Source of the DNA: Polyangium jinanense | GTDB taxonomy: Bacteria; Myxococcota; Polyangia; Polyangiales; Polyangiaceae | Length of the DNA: 64,000 bases | Reading direction: 5' to 3' | Assembly: GCF_028435365.1 (NCBI RefSeq) | Contig: NZ_JAGTJJ010000011.1 | Coordinates: 1-64,000, forward strand | Part shown: piece by piece, positions 57,247 to 64,000 of the stretch | Layout: every line of letters starts with the position of its first letter | Position numbering within the stretch: position 1 is the stretch's first letter | The notes under the pieces: model-generated | Told to the model about the DNA's origin: nothing | Seen by the model: the letters and a program-made list of their open reading frames with translations, nothing else | The model's database searches: none | Translations under genes and position numbers: made by a program

Positions 57247-58641
57247 TTACCCCTTGTGCCGCGCCTTGATGAGCTGAAAGTAGCGCCGCGCAATCCCCGA
57301 CGCCGCCGCGGCCGCGCCCACGTTGCCGCCGTGCGCCGCGAGCACCCGCTGTACGTAGCGTCGCTCGAATTCCTCCACCACGCGCTCGCGTGCCCGCGGC
57401 AAAGGCAGGTCGAGCGCGAGGATCTCCTCGATGAAACCCGCCCCCGACGCGGGCCTCGGCGGCGAGCTCGGCCGCGGCACGCCGGGCGCGCGCGGCGGGT
57501 TCGGACGCAGCGTCGCGATGGGCGCGAGCTCGCCGAGCGCCACGCGACGCGCGACCGCGTTGTAGAGCTCGCGCACGTTGCCCGGCCACGCGTAGTCCGC
57601 GATCCGCCGCGCGAAATCAGGAGGAAACGGCATGTCCTTGCCCGCGAGCTGCCGCCAGAAATGTTGCGCGAGCACGAGCACGTCGCCCGTTCGCCTTCGC
57701 AGCGGCGGCAGCTCGATCCGCGCCACCGCGAGCCGGTAGAACAGATCGTCGCGAAACCTCCCCGCCTGGATCTCGTGATCGAGATCGCGCCGCGTCGCTG
57801 CCAGGATCCGCACGTCCACGCGGATCCATCGGTTCGATCCCACGCGCTGCACCTCCGAGCGCTCGAGCGCGCGGAGCAGCTTCGCTTGCAGCGGCAGCTC
57901 GAGATCACCGATCTCGTCGAGCAAGAGCGTGCCGCCGTGCGCCTCCTCGAACACGCCCTTGCGTGACTCGGTCGCGCCCGTGAACGCCCCGCGCTCGTGC
58001 CCGAAGAGCGCGGACTCGACGAGGTTTGGCGGCACGGCCGTGCAATCGAAGACCACGAACGGCCCCTGCTTGCGCGGCCCGAGCTCGTGCAGCGACTCGG
58101 CCAGAACCTCCTTGCCCGTGCCCGTCTCGCCCTCGATGAGCACGGGCACGTTCGCGCTCGCGAGCCTTTCGCAGAGCGGATAAAGCGCGCGCATCTCGGG
58201 GCTCGCGCCGACCATCGCGCCGAACCGCACGGCCGAAGGGATCTCCGCGGGCGCCTGATCCGCGAGCCTGTCGATGCGGATCTGCGTCTCGCCCACCGTG
58301 ACGACCTCGCCGCCCGCGAGCAGCGCGCCTTGCACGGCCACGCCTTGCACCGACGTACCGTTCGTCGAGTCGAGATCCGTCACGCGCAGCTTGCCGCGCA
58401 GGATCTCGAAGGCCGCGTGCCTGCGCGAGACCAGCCGATCGTCGATGCGCAGATCGCACATCGGACTCTGCCCGACGAGCACGCGCGATGGGTGACCGGG
58501 CGCGATCGTGAACGTCTGTCCGCGGCTCGCGCCGGCGACGACCACGAGCGAGAACCCGGGCGCGGCCGCGCGATCGGGCCTGCGCACGAGCTCCGTCTCC
58601 ACCTTGTCGTCGAACTCGTCCTCGTCCTCGCGCCCGCTCAT
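57247..58641 (-). CDS. FHA-domain sigma-54-dependent transcriptional activator
   Basis: This activator has 464 residues. The N-terminal FHA domain (about 35-125; LVGQSPMCDLRIDD, SRRHAAFEI, LDSTNGTSV) reads phospho-Thr. The AAA+ domain (about 140-370) has the Walker A GETGTGKE, intact GAFTGA loop (near 217), Walker B GGTLLLDEIGDL and arginine-finger region. A Fis-type helix-turn-helix (GGNVGAAAAASGIARRYFQL) forms the end. It activates transcription from -24/-12 promoters after phospho-signalling. A KVETEL segment before the FHA resembles the Thr motif that kinases phosphorylate in GarA/OdhI. Start at ATG 58641. The adjacent kinase gene supports a kinase-to-FHA pair. Confidence 0.93.
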   Translation of the reverse strand: MSGREDEDEFDDKVETELVRRPDRAAAPGFSLVVVAGASRGQTFTIAPGHPSRVLVGQSPMCDLRIDDRLVSRRHAAFEILRGKLRVTDLDSTNGTSVQGVAVQGALLAGGEVVTVGETQIRIDRLADQAPAEIPSAVRFGAMVGASPEMRALYPLCERLASANVPVLIEGETGTGKEVLAESLHELGPRKQGPFVVFDCTAVPPNLVESALFGHERGAFTGATESRKGVFEEAHGGTLLLDEIGDLELPLQAKLLRALERSEVQRVGSNRWIRVDVRILAATRRDLDHEIQAGRFRDDLFYRLAVARIELPPLRRRTGDVLVLAQHFWRQLAGKDMPFPPDFARRIADYAWPGNVRELYNAVARRVALGELAPIATLRPNPPRAPGVPRPSSPPRPASGAGFIEEILALDLPLPRARERVVEEFERRYVQRVLAAHGGNVGAAAAASGIARRYFQLIKARHKG

Positions 58642-58721
58642 GCGCCGCCATCTGAGCACGCACGCCCGCGGACGTCACGGGCCCGCGCGCCCCCCGCTTT
58701 TCGCCGGAGAGTCGCGGCTCC

Positions 58722-58916
58722 ATGCGTTCGTGCATGAACCTCGAGATCGCGGACGAAGAAGCACGGGAGCTCAGGATCGCGCTCGACATCCGGCTGCGGG
58801 AGATGCGCAACGAGCTCGTCCACACGGACGACCACGCGTACCGGGCCGACTTGCGAAGGTCGCTCGAACGGCTGGAGAAGATCGCGCAGAAGGTCGGAGG
58901 AAGCGGGCCTGGCTGA
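58722..58916 (+). CDS. Small conserved helical protein
   Basis: This 64-residue protein has one long helical region with a repeated polar/hydrophobic pattern (EEARELRIALDIRLREMRN then RADLRRSLERLEKIAQ), joined by a short ELVHTDDHAY turn. The pattern recurs in small orphan proteins across bacteria, with no known role. It may form a helical hairpin or dimer. Start at ATG 58722 with GGAGAG ten bases upstream; ATG at 58734 is an alternative. It diverges from the FHA activator gene, sharing its promoter region. Confidence 0.6.
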   Translation: MRSCMNLEIADEEARELRIALDIRLREMRNELVHTDDHAYRADLRRSLERLEKIAQKVGGSGPG

Positions 58917-58934
58917 ACCGCGCCCGCGCGGCGT

Positions 58935-60431
58935 CTACGTCCCGTTCCCTGTGGCGCTCGCCTTTGCCGGCGCCGCCTTCCCGAACGTGTACATCGCGCC
59001 GAGGCCGACGATCGTCGCGCTCGCCGCGTAGTTCCCGCCGTTGATGATGTTCGGTTGCGGCGGGGGGTTCGCCACGAGCGGGCTCACCTGCGGGATCTTC
59101 GCTTCGCGTGGATCGACGTCCTGCGAGAACAGGATGGCGTGCGCCACCACGAGGTCGAGCCGAACGGGCCCGATGTGGAGGCCCGCGCCGATCGACGGCG
59201 TCAGCTTGTTCGAATCGATCGTCAGCACCGAGACGTACTCGTTCGGCACCGCGCTCGTCTCGAAGCGCAGCCCTGCCCGCACGTCGAGCTGCGTTTTTCC
59301 GAGGGGGATCGTGTATTCGCCGCCGACCTGCGCCGAGAACGCGCCCCGAAAATTGCGCGGCAGGTTCACGGGCGGCAAGAGGTACGTCTCGGGAAAACCC
59401 ACCACGTTCTTCAGCGCGACCCCGTTCGGATCCACGCGAATGCTGTCGTGAACGCCCCAGTCCTCGTAGGCGAGCGCGAGCTCGGCCCGGAGTTTGTCGT
59501 TCGGCCGCGCCTCCACGCCGAACCGCACGTTCCACGGCAGCTCGAAGGCCACGTCCGCGTCCTCGCCTTCCTGCCGCGCCGTCGCGAACGGCGCGGCCGA
59601 CGGCAGCCGCGTCCGGATCGTCCCGCTCGACCGCACCCAGAACGGCAGATGCCCGGACAAACCCACACGCACCTTCGGGTGCGGGATGTAAATCAGGCCC
59701 GCGTTCGCCGACGGCGCCACGATCGGCCCGACGGCGAGCTCGGCGAGCACGTCCCACGCCGGCTGCTCCGGCGCGCAGAAAAACCTGTCCGGCACGCAGC
59801 CCGAGAACACCACCGTGCTCCGGAACGTCCCCGCGAGCAGCTCGAACCCTGCGCCGATCCGCAGCTTCGGCGTCGGCGCGTATGCCGCGTACACGCCGCC
59901 CACCGCGAGGATCGATCCTTCGAGCGAGAGGAGCGAATACCGCTGCGGCGCGGGCTGTCCGTTCGACGTCTCGGGGTACGTCGCGATGCCCACGTACGGC
60001 GCCCAGACCCCGACGCCCACGACCCATTGATCGTGCGGGACGAACGAAAATCCGAGCGTCGGGATCGGCAGAAACGGCGCGCTCCCCTGCACCGGATCGA
60101 ACGTCTGCACGCCCTCGTTCACGGTCGCGCCCGTGTTCGGATCCGTCTGCCGGACGACGGTGCGTCGCGTGTATTCGCTCGAAAAATGAACGTAACTCGC
60201 GTCGAAGAGCACGCTCATTCCGGCGTCGTAGAGCCCCGCCGGGTTGTAGACGACGGAGCCGAGATCGTCGGCGCCCGCGACGAACGCCCCGCCACGACCG
60301 AGCGGGCGCACGCCGCGCTCCGACAGATAGAGGCCCGCCGCTCCGGCGGATTCGGTGAAAAGCCCGAGAGAAACGGCGGCCAGCGCGCCCATGGCGAGGG
60401 CGCGCTTCCGCGGGGAGGTTTGTCCGTTCAT
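58935..60431 (-). CDS. FadL/OmpP1/TodX-family outer-membrane transport protein
   Basis: This 498-residue exported protein has a signal peptide (MGALAAVSLGLFTESAGA) and the FadL-type N-terminus GLYLSERGVRPLGRGGAFVAGADDLGSVVYNPAGL (hatch region), followed by repeated beta-strand segments. It should form a 14-strand barrel that passes hydrophobic compounds such as long-chain fatty acids across the outer membrane. The gene's ATG overlaps the stop of the giant upstream gene by 4 bp (ATGA), tying their expression together, so the giant protein may be a partner of this channel. The specific substrate is not evident. Confidence 0.9.
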   Translation of the reverse strand: MNGQTSPRKRALAMGALAAVSLGLFTESAGAAGLYLSERGVRPLGRGGAFVAGADDLGSVVYNPAGLYDAGMSVLFDASYVHFSSEYTRRTVVRQTDPNTGATVNEGVQTFDPVQGSAPFLPIPTLGFSFVPHDQWVVGVGVWAPYVGIATYPETSNGQPAPQRYSLLSLEGSILAVGGVYAAYAPTPKLRIGAGFELLAGTFRSTVVFSGCVPDRFFCAPEQPAWDVLAELAVGPIVAPSANAGLIYIPHPKVRVGLSGHLPFWVRSSGTIRTRLPSAAPFATARQEGEDADVAFELPWNVRFGVEARPNDKLRAELALAYEDWGVHDSIRVDPNGVALKNVVGFPETYLLPPVNLPRNFRGAFSAQVGGEYTIPLGKTQLDVRAGLRFETSAVPNEYVSVLTIDSNKLTPSIGAGLHIGPVRLDLVVAHAILFSQDVDPREAKIPQVSPLVANPPPQPNIINGGNYAASATIVGLGAMYTFGKAAPAKASATGNGT

Positions 60432-63400
60432 TCGCGGGGCCGCTTCTGCACGATGGTGTAGATCTGCTCGAGACCGCGGGTCGGGCTCGTCAGGAAATCA
60501 CGCGCGGAGCCGAAGATCGTCTCGTAATCGTTTGGCGCGAGTGGCCCCGGGTTCGCCGCCGCGTCGATGCGGCTCACCTCGGCCACCGTGTCCATGATGA
60601 TCTCCAGCGGCGAGAGCCTCGCCACGCCGTTCACCGGCTCCATCGGCGTCACGAGGTTCGGCAGGATGTAATCCATCACGTGGTACTTGTCGTACGTGTC
60701 CGAATTGAGCGCCTTCAGGAGTTGCAACGCCGCCGGCAATGCGCCCTTGTTCCCCGTCTCGTCCTCGGGCCGCGCGCCCGGGGCCGCCGCGTTGAGGAGC
60801 GGCGCGATCTCGGTATCGGCGAGCAGCGCTTGCAAGGTGTCCGCGAGCGACGACAACGTCGCTTCGAGCGCCTGCCCATCACTCGAGGCCGACAGGAGAT
60901 GATCGAGCAGCCGCTCGAGCTCACGCCGCGCCGTCTCGTCCTGCCGAATCTTTTCGAGGAGGTCCACGAGCGCGGCCACCATCGGGCTATCGAGCCCATC
61001 GGCCAGCGATTTGCCGAGCTCGTCCTTCGCCCAGGTGCACGGCGTCCCATTCTCGCGATCCGGGCAGTGCGCGTTCACCTGCTCGCGGAACGCGCGCAGC
61101 GTCGTCGACAGCGCCCGCGGAATGCCCGGGTTCGCGAACTTCGCCGCCTCGCCTTCGCCCTCCACGGCGAGGAACTGATCCACGAGCTGCGAGCGCGCCC
61201 GCTTCCATTGCCCCTTGCGCCGATCCGCATCGGCCTTGCACGTATCGTACGCCGCCTGGCAATCGGAGAGCTCCTGCCCCGTCTTCCCGGAACAGCCGCA
61301 CGCGTTGTCGAATCGCAGATCCATGGCGTGGAGGCCATCGGCGAACAACGTGAACACCGTGTGCTGGGCCTGCGGCGTCCCATCGACCCACGTCGTGCCC
61401 TTGTTCCCCTTCCGATCCGTCATTCCCGCGGCCTCGGCGTACGTCGGGTCGAACAGGATCTTCGCGGTCTTCTCGAGCACGTCGGCGCCCGTGAGCACCT
61501 GGCCCGCGTTCGGCCCGCGCGCGACCGTGACCTTCGAGACGTCGCGCATCGCCTTCGAGAACTCGTGCAGCGCCGGCACGATGTCGGTCACGAACGCGTC
61601 GGCGAGGATCGGCTCGTACGTGTTCACGCCCGCGCCCGAGCAATAGAGCGGGTTTGTCTGGGGATCGCCGCTCGAATTGCACTCCTCGCCGTGATCGGAC
61701 CCCGGCCAGTGGCGCTTCAGGATCTCGATGAGATCGAGCAGCATGACCTCACCGTCGCTGTTGGACGAGACGTCCGCGAACGTGGTCACGAGCGGCCGCA
61801 GGTAATCGTAGAAGCCAAACCGTTCGAGGACGAACAGCGTGTTCTCCCCGCGCAGCCGAAGGAGGTCCGACGACGTCTGACACTTGCGCGTCTCGAGCTG
61901 CGTCTGCGGACAAACCACGGTGGGGACGGGCTCGATCAGGTTGGAGACGAAATCATTCGTCTTCTTGTTTTTGGCATTGCCGCCGAGGATGTAGAGGTCG
62001 AGGTCCGGCAGCACGCTGAACTGATCCGACGTCGCGCCGAAGAAGACGAGCCGGTTCAGCGCGCTCGGCTCCGGCTTGAGCGTGAGGCCCGTGATCCCCG
62101 AGGACTGCTCGAAGAGCGCGCCCTTGTCCGTGAAGACGCCGAGGAAGTTCAGGATGCCCTCGAGCGTGCCCGATTTGATCTTGAACTCGGCCCGCTTCGG
62201 GTGATCGGCCGGCAGGACCGAGTCGAGGTAAAACACCGCGAGATTCTCGAACGAGAGCAGCTCGCATTCATCGTAGCTGCCGATGAGCGGCCACGTCACC
62301 GTGAGGCTGCCGAGCGCCGCCTTCACCTTCGCGCCCTGCTTGTTACACGCCTTCACGTTGTTCGCGTGGTGAATGATGTCGAGCGTCCGCTCCCAGCACG
62401 AGCGGTTTTCCCCCGCGAGCGACTTCGTCCGATCCACGGGCGTCGACGGATCGAGCGTGTTGTTCGTCGTGACGTTCCACGCCGGACCATTGAGATCGTC
62501 GTCGTAATACGTCATTTCGTCGCGGTTCGTCATGAGCCGCATGAGCGACTCGCCCATGTGCGAGACGCCTCCGGTCGGCGTCACGAACGCCGGATCGCCA
62601 AACGATCCGATGAGCTTCGCCGTGAGCCCCGGCCGCTGCGTGATCCGCCCCATCACCTGGGCAATCTCGTCCCAGATCGGCGCCTCGTACGGTATCTGCG
62701 CGAATTTCTCTTTGCCCTGCGCCGCGAGTGCGTCGTGGTCGAGCGCGATCTTCCGGATCTTCAGCGCCGCGCCGAGCAGCCGCGCGAGTTCCTGCTCGTG
62801 GTTCTCCACGAGATCGATGAGCCCGAGCACGAGCGCGTCCGACTCCGGATCCGCGAGGATCTGCCCGAGCGCATGCGCGAGATCCGGCAGCGGCGAGGTA
62901 TCGGCCTTGAAGCGCCGATACGGGACACAGCTTGCACACTCGGTCCCCGCGGGTTTGACCTCCTCGGTCTCGAGATCGTAGACCGCGTCCTCGCGATCGC
63001 CGAGCAGCATCGTCGCCCCCGCGACCGCGTACATCAGGGTCTCGTGCTCGCTCTGCCACGCGTCCTCGCCCTCGCTCGGCGCGTACTCGGTCGCGTCCAC
63101 GAGCGGCGCGAGGTCCTGCGCGACCGCGCCGATGAGCGTGCGCGACGTGTCGACGTATTCGTACACCTGCGGCTCGGGCCGGCCAAACGCGTCCGTGCCC
63201 GGCGTCCCTTGCGGGCTGAACGGCGCGAGCGCGGAGACGGGCACGTTGATGTTCGTCACGAACTGCCCGAACTCGTCCGTGTCCGCGAGCCCATCGCCGT
63301 CCGTATCCGCGAACGGCGCGGGCACCGTGCCCGCTTGCCCCGGCACATTGCCGAACGGCACCACGAACCCGCGCCGATCACGCCGCGCGATCCACGTCGG

Positions 63401-64000
63401 CGCCGCGTCTTGATCCTTCGCGTACCGCACGTCTTGATCGAGCAGGATCCGCGAGAGCATCTCGAGCGTCTCCATCGGCCGGCTCGGCTGCGCCGTCGCC
63501 GCGTCCACCGTGAGTGGCGCGAGCGGCGCGAGCGTCGGCTTCGCGGTCGCGAGATCACGCTCCACGACGCGCAGGATCTGCGTGAGCTCGGGCGCCATCA
63601 CGCCCTCGGGCGCGAGCACGTCGAGCGCGCTCCCGAGCAGCGGGCGCAGGCGCGGATACGAGAGCAGCGGCCGCACCGCGCCGAGGGACGCGCCCGTCGG
63701 CCTGTAACCTTGCCGCCCCCATATCTTCGAGAAAGCCTGCCGCGCGGGTTCGCTGCTCATGAACGAGGCGAAGACCTCACCGAGCGCGCGCGTCGACGCG
63801 GGCACCGTCGGCGTTCCTTGGGGCTCAAATGGATTCGACTCGTAGAGGCGCGAGAGGTTCTGGCTGAACGAGAGGAGCGCGTCGTGCAGCCGCACCTTGT
63901 CGCCCTCGGCCTCGGTCGTGACGTCGTCGATCTCGACGTCGGGGAAGATCGCGTTGAAGGCCTGCACGAGGTCGCTGCGTCGCTTCGCCATGGCCTCGAC
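60428..64000 (-). CDS. Very large protein partnered with the FadL channel (5' end outside the window)
   Basis: At least 1187 residues are visible, ending in ...QKRPRE. The first ATG in the window is at 63991, but the frame remains open to the edge with no stop and no signal peptide, so the true start is probably outside. The sequence is mostly helical with scattered Cys clusters (for example CASC and CGCSG). It also has one DTDGDGLADTDEFG segment (near 230) of thrombospondin type 3/calcium-binding type, typical of extracellular proteins. No known family. Overlap with the FadL gene suggests joint action at the cell surface. Confidence 0.75.
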   Translation of the reverse strand, partial: VEAMAKRRSDLVQAFNAIFPDVEIDDVTTEAEGDKVRLHDALLSFSQNLSRLYESNPFEPQGTPTVPASTRALGEVFASFMSSEPARQAFSKIWGRQGYRPTGASLGAVRPLLSYPRLRPLLGSALDVLAPEGVMAPELTQILRVVERDLATAKPTLAPLAPLTVDAATAQPSRPMETLEMLSRILLDQDVRYAKDQDAAPTWIARRDRRGFVVPFGNVPGQAGTVPAPFADTDGDGLADTDEFGQFVTNINVPVSALAPFSPQGTPGTDAFGRPEPQVYEYVDTSRTLIGAVAQDLAPLVDATEYAPSEGEDAWQSEHETLMYAVAGATMLLGDREDAVYDLETEEVKPAGTECASCVPYRRFKADTSPLPDLAHALGQILADPESDALVLGLIDLVENHEQELARLLGAALKIRKIALDHDALAAQGKEKFAQIPYEAPIWDEIAQVMGRITQRPGLTAKLIGSFGDPAFVTPTGGVSHMGESLMRLMTNRDEMTYYDDDLNGPAWNVTTNNTLDPSTPVDRTKSLAGENRSCWERTLDIIHHANNVKACNKQGAKVKAALGSLTVTWPLIGSYDECELLSFENLAVFYLDSVLPADHPKRAEFKIKSGTLEGILNFLGVFTDKGALFEQSSGITGLTLKPEPSALNRLVFFGATSDQFSVLPDLDLYILGGNAKNKKTNDFVSNLIEPVPTVVCPQTQLETRKCQTSSDLLRLRGENTLFVLERFGFYDYLRPLVTTFADVSSNSDGEVMLLDLIEILKRHWPGSDHGEECNSSGDPQTNPLYCSGAGVNTYEPILADAFVTDIVPALHEFSKAMRDVSKVTVARGPNAGQVLTGADVLEKTAKILFDPTYAEAAGMTDRKGNKGTTWVDGTPQAQHTVFTLFADGLHAMDLRFDNACGCSGKTGQELSDCQAAYDTCKADADRRKGQWKRARSQLVDQFLAVEGEGEAAKFANPGIPRALSTTLRAFREQVNAHCPDRENGTPCTWAKDELGKSLADGLDSPMVAALVDLLEKIRQDETARRELERLLDHLLSASSDGQALEATLSSLADTLQALLADTEIAPLLNAAAPGARPEDETGNKGALPAALQLLKALNSDTYDKYHVMDYILPNLVTPMEPVNGVARLSPLEIIMDTVAEVSRIDAAANPGPLAPNDYETIFGSARDFLTSPTRGLEQIYTIVQKRPRE

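Overview
This 64 kb window is GC-rich, densely coded chromosomal DNA from a myxobacterium, most likely of the Polyangia (Sorangium/Polyangium-like). The signs are many lipoproteins with Gly- or Cys-rich linkers, a MYXO-CTERM-like tail on a metallopeptidase, four kinase-fold Ser/Thr kinase genes, an FHA-domain sigma-54 activator, and several histidine kinases outside classic operons. I see no insertion sequence, integrase, prophage, CRISPR array or rRNA. One tRNA, tRNA-Leu(GAG), is present. Long antisense open frames are common but follow from extreme third-position GC and are not annotated.

Layout. 0.2-7.9 kb: two adjacent hybrid histidine kinases on the minus strand, one with eleven 92-residue HAMP-type repeats. 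8.1-9.1 kb: a winged-helix protein and two tiny DUF5985-like membrane proteins with overlapping ends. 9.1-14.0 kb: a methyltransferase, a pentaheme cytochrome c lipoprotein, an HExxH lipoprotein and a Gly-rich lipoprotein. 14.07-14.24 kb: a dense cluster of hairpins. 14.4-19.3 kb: a PlsB-like acyltransferase overlapping a GpsA-like dehydrogenase whose active site looks altered, a transmembrane Ser/Thr kinase and a HAD phosphatase. 19.3-26.4 kb (minus): an M36 peptidase, three lipoproteins, tRNA-Leu and a histidine kinase with a C-terminal receiver. 26.5-37.6 kb (minus): a 2234-residue helical-repeat protein, SppA, and a zinc-ribbon/TPR membrane protein translationally coupled to SppA.

38.0-43.4 kb is an envelope/stress-like island: a Cys-rich lipoprotein, four small glycine-zipper or YtxH/DUF883-like proteins, two overlapping histidine kinases and a divergent receiver protein. 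43.5-47.2 kb: a DHH phosphoesterase, a probable Ser/Thr pseudokinase, a small conserved protein and a 120-bp symmetric palindromic element. 47.2-51.8 kb: YhbY, a host-attachment-family protein, a MATE transporter, a sirtuin, a lipoprotein and a RibD-type reductase. 52.1-54.3 kb: a fused trehalose-6-phosphate synthase/phosphatase. 54.3-58.9 kb: a DUF2236 oxygenase-like protein, a DUF2809 membrane protein, a Ser/Thr kinase and an FHA-sigma-54 activator that probably works with it. 58.9-64.0 kb: a FadL-family outer-membrane channel overlapping a very large protein that runs off the window edge.

The dominant themes are signal transduction (His-Asp relays, Ser/Thr kinases, FHA reading of phospho-Thr) and cell-surface biology (lipoproteins, surface protease, SppA, OM channel). 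The most unusual items are the AAAB-AAAB order of the HAMP repeats, the GpsA paralogue lacking its catalytic Lys-Asn pair, the pseudokinase with a PEGA-like exterior, and the 120-bp symmetric element.
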